From Crossiella sp. S99.2 (GTDB lineage Bacteria; Actinomycetota; Actinomycetes; Mycobacteriales; Pseudonocardiaceae): a stretch of 64,000 nt of DNA. Below, piece after piece: positions 51,220 to 59,117 of the stretch. A model generated the notes under the pieces. That model did no database searches. It worked only from the letters and a program-made list of their open reading frames with translations, and was not told where the DNA came from. Position numbers and translations under genes: made by a program. Location: positions 124,001 through 188,000 of the forward strand of contig NZ_JALMDK010000012.1 in NCBI RefSeq assembly GCF_023094165.1, written 5' to 3'. How positions within the stretch are numbered: position 1 is the stretch's first letter; each line of letters starts with the position of its first letter.

Positions 51220-51963
51220 TCAGGCCACATGCTGCCGGTCGCGCGCGCTAGCCGCGCCCGGCCGGCCGGGATTGAGCCGGGGAATATCGGACACCGGGAA
51301 CAACGGTCCGTGCGGATTGTCGTACTCCTCGTAGTCGGCCCGGTCCGCGGGAGCGGGCCGGTGCCGGGAGTCGCCGAAGCGGGCCAGCAGCACGATCAGC
51401 ACCAGCCCGGCCAGCGCCACCAGGTGCGCGGCCACCCTGGTCGGCGCGACCCCGCCGCGCACCAGGTCGAGCAGGCTCACCCCGAACAGCACCACCACGA
51501 ACGTGCCCAGCACTGGCACCAGGCCGGCCACCTGCCGGGTGCGCAGCGCGGCCCAGCCGAAGGCCACCCCGAGCGCCAGGTTCCAGGCCGCGCTCTCGTG
51601 CGAGAGGTGGGTGGCGCCCGCGGCCAGCAGCCCGCCGCCGTGGTGGTCGCCGCCGCCGGGACTGAGGAAGACCGACATGGCCAGGGTGACCTGGGCGATG
51701 CCGAGCAGGCCCAGTGCCCAGCGCAACACGGCGAGCAGGCTCACCCCGCGCCGCGGCGGCAGCTCGGCCAGCACGGCCGCGACCAGGTCCGGCCCGGCCT
51801 CGGCCACCCCGGTCCGAGCCAGCCGAGTGATCCGCGCTGCCCGGTCGTACCAGGCAGAACAGTCCGCGCAGGCGTCCAGGTGCGCGTCCAGCCGGGCGGC
51901 ATCGGGCGGCTCCTCGCCGTCCAGCCGAGCGGAGAGCAGCTCCTGGTAGTTCGAGCAGTCCAC
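51220..51963 (-). CDS. Membrane zinc-finger anti-sigma factor
   Basis: 247 residues. An N-terminal zf-HC2 domain with His-x3-Cys-x2-Cys (HLDACADC, about residues 29-36) precedes four to five membrane helices (about 75-205) and a Pro/Asp-rich tail. Such proteins hold an ECF sigma factor at the membrane until a signal frees it. The partner is the SigC-like gene that diverges from it with 70 bases between starts. GTG start. A His-rich loop (GGGDHHGGG, about residue 107) between helices could bind metal. Confidence 0.85.
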   Translation of the reverse strand: MDCSNYQELLSARLDGEEPPDAARLDAHLDACADCSAWYDRAARITRLARTGVAEAGPDLVAAVLAELPPRRGVSLLAVLRWALGLLGIAQVTLAMSVFLSPGGGDHHGGGLLAAGATHLSHESAAWNLALGVAFGWAALRTRQVAGLVPVLGTFVVVLFGVSLLDLVRGGVAPTRVAAHLVALAGLVLIVLLARFGDSRHRPAPADRADYEEYDNPHGPLFPVSDIPRLNPGRPGAASARDRQHVA

Positions 51964-52033
51964 GTGTCTCAAGGTCGGACTGAACCCTCGTCCAGTTCCC
52001 TCCGTTCCCACTTTCGTGGTTAAAGTTCCGGCC

Positions 52034-52594
52034 ATGGCCGATGACACCCAGATCACCGAGTGGGCGCTGGCCGCCGGCCGGGGCGACCAGGTCGCGGCCG
52101 CCGCCTTCATCCGGGCCACCCAGCGCGAGGTCTGGCGCTTCCTGGTGCACCTGGCCGGCCGGGACGAGGCCGAGGACCTCACCCAGGAGACCTTCGTCCG
52201 GGCGCTGCGCAGCGTGCACCGCTTCGCCGGCCGCAGCCACGCCCGCACCTGGCTGCTCTCCATCGCCCGCCGGGTCGCGGTGGACCAGGTCCGCTCGGCG
52301 ATGGCCCGGCCGCGGATCTCCGGCGGGGTCGACTGGCAGGACACCGCCGAGCGCGCCACCCCGCTCACCCCGGGCGTGGACGAGGCCGTCGCGCTCCAGC
52401 TGGCCGTGCGCGAACTGGGCGAGGACCAGCGCGCCGCGTTCGTGTTGACGCAGGTCATCGGCCTGGGCTACGCCGAGGCCGCCGAGGTCTGCGGCTGCCC
52501 CGTGGGCACCATCCGGTCCCGGGTGGCCCGCGCCCGGCAGGAGCTGGTGCTGGCCCTGGGCGAGGGGACCCGGCGCTCCGCCGCCAGCGAGTGA
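52034..52594 (+). CDS. sigC: ECF sigma factor, SigC-like
   Basis: 186 residues. Region 2 (VWRFLVHLAGRDEAEDLTQETFVRALRSVHRF) and region 4 (GLGYAEAAEVCGCPVGTIRSRVARAR) closely resemble mycobacterial SigC, including the shared ATQ.VWRF and CGCPVGTIRSRVARAR segments. It directs RNA polymerase to a small regulon. In M. tuberculosis SigC has been linked to copper acquisition and an isonitrile lipopeptide gene set; that and the neighbouring isocyanide synthase make a functional link plausible. ATG without SD; probably leaderless. Confidence 0.85.
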   Translation: MADDTQITEWALAAGRGDQVAAAAFIRATQREVWRFLVHLAGRDEAEDLTQETFVRALRSVHRFAGRSHARTWLLSIARRVAVDQVRSAMARPRISGGVDWQDTAERATPLTPGVDEAVALQLAVRELGEDQRAAFVLTQVIGLGYAEAAEVCGCPVGTIRSRVARARQELVLALGEGTRRSAASE

Positions 52595-52686
52595 CCACTC
52601 AGCCTGTCGACCGGCTGTCCGGTCCGGCGTCCGGGATGCTCCGATTGCCCTATCGGGTCCGTTTCCCGATGTCGACTTTCCAAAGG

Positions 52687-52700
52687 CGAGAGCGCTCTCG
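52687..52700. promoter_or_regulatory. 14-bp perfect palindrome, LacI-family-like operator
   Basis: CGAGAGCGCTCTCG has the AGCGCT core with symmetrical flanks common in LacI-family operators of actinobacteria. No LacI-family gene is in the window. TTGACA (52712-52717) follows 11 bases later and could be a -35 element. Confidence 0.4.
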
Positions 52701-53069
52701 TGTTCAGTTGGTTGACAGCTCCTGACCGCGGTCGCTCCCGGCGCTCGGTCGTATCCGGCTGACTGACCTGCCGGGATGTCCGAAGGTATGGCGTCCCAAC
52801 GGCTCAGTGTGCATCGTTTGTCGGGACATCCAACCTTTGTCGTAGACGTTTTCAAGGAGCGTTCCAAGAATCTGAACCAGCGGCCCGGCAGTTCTGGCCG
52901 CTGCTAAGTTCCCTCCTCGGATTCACTTACCGGGTTTTCGTGCTACCAAAGAGCAAAGCCGGTCGTTCAGCAAGTACGTGGTATGCGTCCTCCTCCTCCA
53001 AGGACGCCTGCCGCCGAACGGCGCAGGCAGGACCGTGAGTACCGGCACAACAACGCCGGGGAACTCGCC

Positions 53070-53102
53070 ATGGGCTTTTACCGACCCATGGTTGTGGACT
53101 AA
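53070..53102 (+). other. Possible leader peptide frame ending at a strong ribosome-binding site
   Basis: ATG GGC ... GAC TAA encodes a ten-residue peptide (MGFYRPMVVD) with GGGGAAC upstream of the ATG. The same frame is open from an ATG at 52983 (39 residues, basic and Pro-rich, no SD). Its TAA is followed at once by AGGAGG. It may be a translated leader that governs access to that site. Protein-level evidence is absent. Confidence 0.25.
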
Positions 53103-53112
53103 AGGAGGAGCC

Positions 53113-53247
53113 TTGCTGCATTCGGATCACTCGCTGTGCCCCGTTCGCCCGCCAACGTGCGAGCCGCCAGTGGTCAGCTCACCCACACCCCGAATCGGGT
53201 CGCGCCCTCCGCACGTCGCGCCCTGCGCCGGGTTCAGCCGCCGATGA
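53113..53247 (+). CDS. Possible 44-residue small protein upstream of the P450
   Basis: TTG start with a near-perfect SD (AAAGGAGG) seven bases upstream. It ends in TGA overlapping the candidate P450 ATG at 53244 (ATGA), a typical coupled arrangement. The product has four Cys and many Pro and no recognised domain. About 77 per cent GC at third positions, well below real genes here, argues against an old protein-coding gene. It may exist chiefly to carry ribosomes to the P450 start. Confidence 0.3.
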   Translation: MLHSDHSLCPVRPPTCEPPVVSSPTPRIGSRPPHVAPCAGFSRR

Positions 53248-54521
53248 CCCACGGACACCGAGGACGGACCAAGATGGAACCGGTCTTCTTACACACGAGA
53301 GAGTTCAAACGCGACCCGTACCCGACCTACGCGCGGCTACGGGAGCAGGGCCCGGTGCACCGGGTCGCCTTCCCCAGCGGGGTGGTGGGCTGGCTGGTCA
53401 CCGGCTACGACGCCGCTGTGTCCACACTGGCCGATCCGCGCCTGTCCAAGGACCACCGCCACGGCGGTGAGCAGTGGCGACGGCTTTCCGCGAGCATGCC
53501 GGAGCCCTACCACGGCAGGCTGCAGGCGCATCTGCTGCACCAGGATCCGCCCACGCACACCCGGATGCGCAAGCACGTCACCGATTCCTTCTCCCCGCGC
53601 CGGATGGCCGCGCTGCGGGCCGAGGTGGAGCGGATCGCCGAGTCCCTGCTCGACGATGTGGTGGCCGAGGTCGCCAGGGGTGGCAGCGCGGACCTGGTCG
53701 AGCACTTCGCCGCGGAGTTCCCGTTCCTGGCGCTGAGCGAGGTGCTGGGCATCAACGCCGACTTCCGGGCCCGGTTCCAGCCGGAGTGGCGCAAGGTGGT
53801 GGCCCCGGTGGGGCCCACCGAGCCGGGCAGGCCCGCGTACCTGGCACTGCTGGAGGGGTGCCAGGACTACATCGCGGAACTGGTGGCGCACAAGCGGGAA
53901 CACCCCGCCGACGACCTGCTCTCCGCACTGGTGCGGGCCAACGACGCGGGCGATCTGGCCGATCACGAACTGAGTTCGATGATCTTCCAGCTCTTCGCCG
54001 CCGGGCAGGAGCCGGTGACCAACCAGATCACCACCATGACCGTGGCGCTGCTGGCGCACCCGGCCGAGTTCGCCGAGCTGGCCGCGCGGCCGGAACTGCT
54101 GCCCGGCGCGGTGGAGGAGCTGTACCGCTACGACGGCTCGTTCGAGATCACCACCTGGCGCTTCTTCCGTGAGGACAGCGAGTTGCACGGGGTGCGGATC
54201 CCGGCGGGCGAGTCGGTCATCGTCTCCCTGGGCGCGGCCAACCGGGACGGGCGGCGGTTCGCCGATCCCGACCGGCTGGACTTCACCCGCTCCCCGAACC
54301 CGCATGTCGCCTTCGGGCACGGCATCCACTTCTGTCCCGGCGCCGCGCTGGCCCGGATCCAGGCCCAGACCGCGGTGTCCGCGCTGATCCGCCGCCTGCC
54401 GGGGCTGCGGCTGGCGGTGGCCGCCGAGGACCTGGAGTGGATCCAGGCCGTGCTGGGCCGAGGGGTGGCCCGGCTGCCGGTGACCTTCGAACCGGCGCTG
54501 GCCCAGCCCGCGTTCGCCTGA
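53244..54521 (+). CDS. Cytochrome P450
   Basis: 425 residues from ATG 53244, or 415 from ATG 53274 where typical P450 sequence begins (FKRDPYPTYARLREQGPVHRV). ELYR provides ExxR, and FGHGIHFCPGA holds the heme-ligating Cys. The I-helix reads AAGQEPVTNQ: the acid is Glu and the position of the usual Thr is Pro, a variant found in some actinobacterial P450s. It is followed by the isocyanide synthase gene; a Dit1-like enzyme beside a P450 recalls the yeast DIT1-DIT2 pair. The P450 probably tailors the isonitrile product (inference). Confidence 0.92.
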   Translation: MTHGHRGRTKMEPVFLHTREFKRDPYPTYARLREQGPVHRVAFPSGVVGWLVTGYDAAVSTLADPRLSKDHRHGGEQWRRLSASMPEPYHGRLQAHLLHQDPPTHTRMRKHVTDSFSPRRMAALRAEVERIAESLLDDVVAEVARGGSADLVEHFAAEFPFLALSEVLGINADFRARFQPEWRKVVAPVGPTEPGRPAYLALLEGCQDYIAELVAHKREHPADDLLSALVRANDAGDLADHELSSMIFQLFAAGQEPVTNQITTMTVALLAHPAEFAELAARPELLPGAVEELYRYDGSFEITTWRFFREDSELHGVRIPAGESVIVSLGAANRDGRRFADPDRLDFTRSPNPHVAFGHGIHFCPGAALARIQAQTAVSALIRRLPGLRLAVAAEDLEWIQAVLGRGVARLPVTFEPALAQPAFA

Positions 54522-54534
54522 AACCGACGATCTT

Positions 54535-54556
54535 CACCGGGCCGTGACGCCCGGTG
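54535..54556 (+). terminator. Hairpin between the P450 and isocyanide synthase genes
   Basis: CACCGGGC-cgtgac-GCCCGGTG, a perfect 8-bp stem, begins 13 bases after the P450 stop. It is followed by the palindrome TTGTC-c-GACAA (54560-54570). The pair may be a terminator plus operator, or an attenuator of the isocyanide synthase gene. Confidence 0.5.
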
Positions 54557-54643
54557 GCCTTGTCCGACAACCACATTCCCCCGTCTCGCCGGGCGCGCAC
54601 CCGGTGCGATGGGCGCTGTACGCAGCCTGCCTGGAGGCACGCC

Positions 54644-55615
54644 ATGAGTCCCACCACGACCATTTCCGCCGCCGCCGACCACATCGTGGACGTCGCCGGC
54701 ACCTGCGAGTCGATCCTGCGGATCCTGTTGCCGTACCGGCGCGCGGAGTCCGAGGACACCTATACCGACAGCGAGGTCGGCACCGCCTTCGCCGAGCAGC
54801 TCTCCCAGCTCCGCGAGTTCGTCGCCGCCGGGGAGCCGATCGTGTTCACGCTGCCGGCCTTCCCGTGCAAATCACCCAACACCGACAAGGTGTTCGGCCA
54901 CCTGCCCGACCTCGGCGAGCTGCTCTCGCTGCGCTTCCTGCACGGGCTGACCGAGCGGGTCCGGGAGGTCTACCCGCCCGGCGCGCGGATGCTGATCTGC
55001 TCCGACGGGCACGTCTTCGGCGACCTGATCAAGGTGCCGGACCAGCACATCGACGAGTACGCCGAGACCCTGCGCCAGATGATCACCTGGGGCGGCTTCG
55101 ACTCGATTGACACCTTCAGCCTGGAGAACGTCTACGGGGACGCGGGATTCGAGGAGAAGCGGCGCATCCTCACCGCGGAGTTCGCCGAGTCGGAGGAGTC
55201 GCTGCGGGAGGAGGTCCGCGCGGGCGGCAAGGCGTTGCGGCTCTACCGCGGCATCACCCGGTTCCTGGTCGAGGACGCCGGTGACTTCGACGGCACCAAG
55301 TCGGCGTTGCAGCGGGAATGCCGCCAGCGCGCCTACGGGGTGATCCAGCGCAGCCGGGCCTGGGGCGACCTGATCGCCAAGTACCACGCCAAGCAGGTCC
55401 GACTCTCCATCCACCCGCAGCCGGTGGGCGGGCCCAAGTTCGGCATCATGCTGCTCGGTTCGCCGGACTGCTGGCTGACCCCGTGGCACTCGGTGGCCGT
55501 GCAGCAGCGCGGGGAGCGCAACTACACCCTGATGAAGCGGATCGACGCGGCCAAGGTGGGCGAGCCGGTGCACCTCAACGGCCGTCCGTCGCACTACGTG
55601 GCGGTGTCCGCCTGA
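54644..55615 (+). CDS. Isocyanide synthase, Dit1/PvcA family
   Basis: 323 residues, the normal length. The family (PvcA, IsnA, fungal Dit1) turns the amino group of Tyr, Trp or a related amino acid into an isonitrile using ribulose 5-phosphate as the one-carbon source. Diagnostic segments are FTLPAFPCKSPNTDKVFGHLPDLGE (about 67-91), LICSDGHVFGDLIKVPDQHIDEY and the RLSIHPQ near the C-terminus. ATG is seven bases from GGAGG. Which amino acid is used cannot be told. Its 3' end overlaps the converging ABC ATPase gene by 41 bases. Confidence 0.9.
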   Translation: MSPTTTISAAADHIVDVAGTCESILRILLPYRRAESEDTYTDSEVGTAFAEQLSQLREFVAAGEPIVFTLPAFPCKSPNTDKVFGHLPDLGELLSLRFLHGLTERVREVYPPGARMLICSDGHVFGDLIKVPDQHIDEYAETLRQMITWGGFDSIDTFSLENVYGDAGFEEKRRILTAEFAESEESLREEVRAGGKALRLYRGITRFLVEDAGDFDGTKSALQRECRQRAYGVIQRSRAWGDLIAKYHAKQVRLSIHPQPVGGPKFGIMLLGSPDCWLTPWHSVAVQQRGERNYTLMKRIDAAKVGEPVHLNGRPSHYVAVSA

Positions 55616-56618
55616 CCGTGTCCACGACCCCGGCGAGGCAGTCGTGCTCGCTGTTCCCGGCGGTCGTGGACACCTTCCAGCGGTGGCCGTCGGCGGTGCG
55701 GTGCCAGCCCACCTCCACCTCGGCCACCGCGGCCGTGTCGTCGATCCGGTAGCCGCAGCGTTGCAGCGCCCGCCGGGTCCACACCTCGGTCAGCTCGTCG
55801 CCCGCGCCGGTGACCCGTGCCGTGCCGTGGGTGTGCGTGCGCACCTGAAATCCACCGGCGAGGGGGTCGAAGGTGTGGTCGCGGCCGCCGAAGGCCCGTT
55901 CCAGGACACCGTCCAGGACCAGGTCCTCCGGCGCGCCCGCGACCACCCGCCCGCCGGGCAGCACCAGCCACACCACGTCGGCGTTGCGCAGCGCCAGTTC
56001 CACGTCGTGGGTGGACAACAGGACCGCCAGCCGGGTGGCCGTACCCAGGCCGCGCAGCATCGCGGTCAGCTCGGCTCGCCGTGGCGCGTCGAGGAACGCG
56101 GTGGGCTCGTCCAGCAGCAGCACGTCCGGCTGCTGGGCGAGCGCCCGCGCGACCATCAGCCGCTGCCGTTCGCCGTCGCTCAGCTCATCCAGCATCCGCT
56201 CGGCCAGCGACTCGGCCCCGGCCAGCGCAAGTGCTTCCCGCACAATGACTTTGTCCGCCGCGCCGAGCGTGCCGGACCAGCCGGTGTAGGGCGCGCGGCC
56301 GAGTTCGACCAGGTCGATCCCGCGCAGGTTGCCGACCTGGATCCGGGTGGTGAGCACCACGGCCAGCCGCCGCGCTCGCTCCACTCTGGACAGTCCGGTC
56401 AGTGGAACCCCGGTGAGGTCGACGGATCCGGCCAGCGGCGGCTGCATCCCGGCCAGGGTGCGCATCAGGGTGGACTTGCCGGTGCCGTTCACCCCGAGCA
56501 GGCAGACGAGTTGTCCGGCGCGCAGGCCGAGGTCCACTTCGGACAGTACGGTCCTGTTCCGGCGGCGGACCCGGTAGCCGACGCTGAGTCCGTTGGCACG
56601 CAACACTTCTGGCTGCAT
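55575..56618 (-). CDS. Metallophore ABC transporter ATPase with C-terminal extension
   Basis: 347 residues, about 90 longer than usual. The first 255 are a FecE-like ATPase: Walker A GVNGTGKS, signature LSDGERQR, Walker B LLLDEPT, switch His in STHDVEL. The extension is a small alpha/beta domain (RALQRCGYRIDDTAAVAEVEVGWHRT) of unknown function, perhaps regulatory. ATG shares one base with the permease stop. It is the third gene of the importer operon, and its end runs 41 bases into the isocyanide synthase gene on the other strand. Confidence 0.9.
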   Translation of the reverse strand: MQPEVLRANGLSVGYRVRRRNRTVLSEVDLGLRAGQLVCLLGVNGTGKSTLMRTLAGMQPPLAGSVDLTGVPLTGLSRVERARRLAVVLTTRIQVGNLRGIDLVELGRAPYTGWSGTLGAADKVIVREALALAGAESLAERMLDELSDGERQRLMVARALAQQPDVLLLDEPTAFLDAPRRAELTAMLRGLGTATRLAVLLSTHDVELALRNADVVWLVLPGGRVVAGAPEDLVLDGVLERAFGGRDHTFDPLAGGFQVRTHTHGTARVTGAGDELTEVWTRRALQRCGYRIDDTAAVAEVEVGWHRTADGHRWKVSTTAGNSEHDCLAGVVDTVRRTPPRSATDGR

Positions 56619-57730
56619 CACACCTCCAGTCCGCGGCCGCCGCGGCCCAGTCGCACCAGCACCCAGGTGACCACCGGTGCGCCCAGCAGGGCGAGGGTGG
56701 TGTTCAGCGGCAGCACCGCCTCGCTGCCCGGCAGCTGGCTGAGGATGCTGGCGGCCACCGCGATGGTGGCGCCCAGCACGGCCGCGCCGGGGATCAGGTA
56801 GCGGTGGTCGGCGGTGCGCAGCAGGCCGCGGGCCAGGTGCGGGGCGGCGATGCCGAGGAAGGCGATCGGCCCGGCGTGCGCGGTGACCGCCCCGGCCAGC
56901 AGCGCGGCCCCGGCCATCAGCGTCCAGCGGAAGGCCCGCACGGACACCCCGAGCGATTCGGCGTAGCCCTCGCCGAGCAGGAACAGGTTGAGCCGTTTGA
57001 CCGAGAGCACCGCGAGCACCAGTCCGGCCAGCACCATGCCGGCCAGCACCGGCAGGGCCTGCCAGGTGACGCTCTGGAAACTGCCGGCGCTCCAGTCGGT
57101 GAAGGTCTTCACCGCCTCGGGCTGGGCGTAGTAGACCAGCATGTCGACCATGGCCAGCACGAAGGCGTTGACCATCACGCCGATCACGATGACGATCACG
57201 GTGCTCCGGATCAGCGCGGCCACCAGCAGCATCACCGCCATCACCGCGGCGGCGCCGAGCGCGGCCGCGGTGACCGTGCCCAGTCCCTCCATTGTGGACA
57301 GTGCGACGCCGCCGGTGAGCGCACTGCCCCCGCCGAGCAGCACCAGGCTGACACCGAAACTGGCCCCCGCGTTGACGCCCAGCAGGTGCGGGTCGGCCAG
57401 GGGGTTGCGGAACAGGGTCTGCATCTTCAGCCCGGCCACGCCCAGCGCGGCGCCGGCGAGCAGTCCGGTGAGCGCGCGCGGGATGCGGATCTCGGTGACG
57501 ATGAACGCCCAGGACGCGGTTTCCGTTGGCTCGCCGAGGATCGCGCGCACCACGTCGGGCACCGGGATGCGCACCGAGCCGAGGCTGACCGCGAGCACGG
57601 CGAGCAGGACGGCGACGCCGCCGAGCCCGACCAGCAGCGCGACCCGCCACCCAGCCCGAACGGGAACCCGGGCTGGCTGGGGGGTGGCTGTGGGTGGGAT
57701 CTCGGTGCCCGGCAGCGTCGCCTGGCTCAT
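56618..57730 (-). CDS. FecCD-family metallophore ABC permease
   Basis: 370 residues, about ten membrane helices. FecCD features: GAALGVAGLKMQTLFRNPLADPHLLGVNAGAS, and HAGPIAFLGIAAPHLARGLL near 290. One permease gene implies a homodimer. ATG and the binding-protein stop share one base (TGATG). It differs clearly from the permease at 31267-32295, so the two importers are not recent copies. Confidence 0.92.
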   Translation of the reverse strand: MSQATLPGTEIPPTATPQPARVPVRAGWRVALLVGLGGVAVLLAVLAVSLGSVRIPVPDVVRAILGEPTETASWAFIVTEIRIPRALTGLLAGAALGVAGLKMQTLFRNPLADPHLLGVNAGASFGVSLVLLGGGSALTGGVALSTMEGLGTVTAAALGAAAVMAVMLLVAALIRSTVIVIVIGVMVNAFVLAMVDMLVYYAQPEAVKTFTDWSAGSFQSVTWQALPVLAGMVLAGLVLAVLSVKRLNLFLLGEGYAESLGVSVRAFRWTLMAGAALLAGAVTAHAGPIAFLGIAAPHLARGLLRTADHRYLIPGAAVLGATIAVAASILSQLPGSEAVLPLNTTLALLGAPVVTWVLVRLGRGGRGLEV

Positions 57731-58929
57731 CAGCCGGCCTCGATCCGGCGGAGGAAGGCCAGTTGGTGACCGGGCTGGACCTCCGGGTGCAGCACGCTGA
57801 CCAGGTCGGCCAGCAGCTTGTCCGGGTTGACCAGCCCGGCGGCCGCGTACACCCGCGGGTCGGCCCGGTCGATGCCCTTGCCGCTGGTCAGCGCGGTGAT
57901 CCGGCTCAGCCGCGGTTCGGCTTCGAGGATTTTCTTGACGGTCATGCCCTTGCCGACGAAGTCCGGCCGGAACCAGAACTCCGCGCTCGCGCCCTGCTCG
58001 ATCATGGTTTCCATCGGCAGCCGCTGCAAGGCCTTGCCGGGCAGGTCGAACACGGTGCGCCCGCCGGCGTCGCGCACCAGGGTCGGCTCCAGGTAGTCGT
58101 GCTGCGGGGTCAGGAAGTCCCGGCCGTGCCCGTTGATGCCCACCAGCACCGAGGGTTTCCCTTGCGCGGCGGTGGCTTTCGCGCTCAGCTCGCGGTAGCG
58201 GGTGTGCACCCCGGTGTAGTGCGCGTTCGCCTTGGCCTCGGAGTTGGTGAACAGCGACAGGAACTTCACCGCTTCCGCACTGCCCAGCGGTGGCTCGTTG
58301 AACGGGTCGTAGAAGACCACGCCGACCCCGCCCTGGCCGAGTTTGTCGAAGCGCGCCTTGTCCCCGCTGGCGGCGAACATGACCTCGGGCCCGAGGTTGA
58401 GCACCCGCTCGGTGTCCAGCTTGTCGCCGTGCCCGACCCCGATCGCGGTCTTGTCCACGATCCGCTTGCTGACCCGCGGCAGGTGGATCGGCGCGGTGTC
58501 GGTGCCGGGGAATTCGCCGTACCCGGCCAGCACCTCCGGCGCGAGCACCTCGAACGCGCCGAGCAGGGTGGCCGGATTGTCGATGGCCTTGCGCACCGGC
58601 ACCCGGATCGCGGTGGCCCCGGCGAGGTCCCCGGTCAGCTCGGGTTTCGGGGTGCCGCACTGGTAGAGCACGTAGTTGCGGGGCGCGGTGTCGTTCTGCT
58701 CCAGGCTGGTCTTCGGCCCGGCGTTGACCTTGAGCAGCTTGTAGTGCTGCCGGTACTCCACCTGCCACTGCGTCGAGACCTGCGCACTCACCTTGTCCGG
58801 GAAGTAGTCCCGCCCGGCCTCGTAGTTCCGCGCACACCCCGCGTCCCCTGGTTCGGCCGCCGGAGCGCCCGCGCAGGCGCCCAGGAGCAACAGGCTGGTG
58901 GCGGCCAGCGCGAGGGACAAGCGGGGCAT
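57730..58929 (-). CDS. Metallophore ABC transporter binding lipoprotein
   Basis: 399 residues, larger than typical FecB proteins (about 300-330). Signal peptide with lipobox LLGAC at about 18. The rest has an atypical binding-protein sequence (VEYRQHYKLLKVN, YVLYQCGTPKPEL, VLAGYGEFPGTD). Two Cys near residue 32 and in YQCGTP may pair. The ligand is likely a small metal chelate; its place next to an isocyanide synthase suggests uptake of the metal-loaded product. ATG is seven bases from GGAG. Divergent from the aminotransferase gene with a 188-base gap. Confidence 0.85.
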   Translation of the reverse strand: MPRLSLALAATSLLLLGACAGAPAAEPGDAGCARNYEAGRDYFPDKVSAQVSTQWQVEYRQHYKLLKVNAGPKTSLEQNDTAPRNYVLYQCGTPKPELTGDLAGATAIRVPVRKAIDNPATLLGAFEVLAPEVLAGYGEFPGTDTAPIHLPRVSKRIVDKTAIGVGHGDKLDTERVLNLGPEVMFAASGDKARFDKLGQGGVGVVFYDPFNEPPLGSAEAVKFLSLFTNSEAKANAHYTGVHTRYRELSAKATAAQGKPSVLVGINGHGRDFLTPQHDYLEPTLVRDAGGRTVFDLPGKALQRLPMETMIEQGASAEFWFRPDFVGKGMTVKKILEAEPRLSRITALTSGKGIDRADPRVYAAAGLVNPDKLLADLVSVLHPEVQPGHQLAFLRRIEAG

Positions 58930-59117
58930 GCGTGACTCCTGGAGGTGCGGCATCGGCTCTCGATGGTGATAGTCGGACCGGGACCGGATTCAGTTCCCCG
59001 GAGTTCACCGCGAAGTGTTCGTTTATCGACGCACTGTGACGCGGAACGCAGCCGGCACTGCTTCGGGCGACCTACGCGCTATTCCTTCTGCCTGGTCAGC
59101 GATGTAAGGATGCGGAT

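Larger units (their letters stand above)
52595..53243 (+). other. Long structured leader region between sigC and the P450 gene
   Basis: About 650 bases with lower GC than the genes around it and no gene of normal coding character. It holds a short hairpin after sigC (52601-52618, CAGCC/GGCTG), the palindrome CGAGAGCGCTCTCG, separated GGATGTCC and GGACATCC words, the hairpin CAGCGGCC/GGCCGCTG (52878-52903), CCTCCT tracts, a 10- or 39-codon small frame, and a strong AAAGGAGGAG at 53101-53110. It probably contains the promoter and 5' leader of the P450 gene. Confidence 0.5.

Noticed and set aside
53103..53273. Biarylitide-type pentapeptide precursor (MxYxH) directly before the P450
   Set aside because: No five-codon frame of that form is present; the ten-codon frame before the SD ends in MVVD and lacks the Tyr-x-His pattern.
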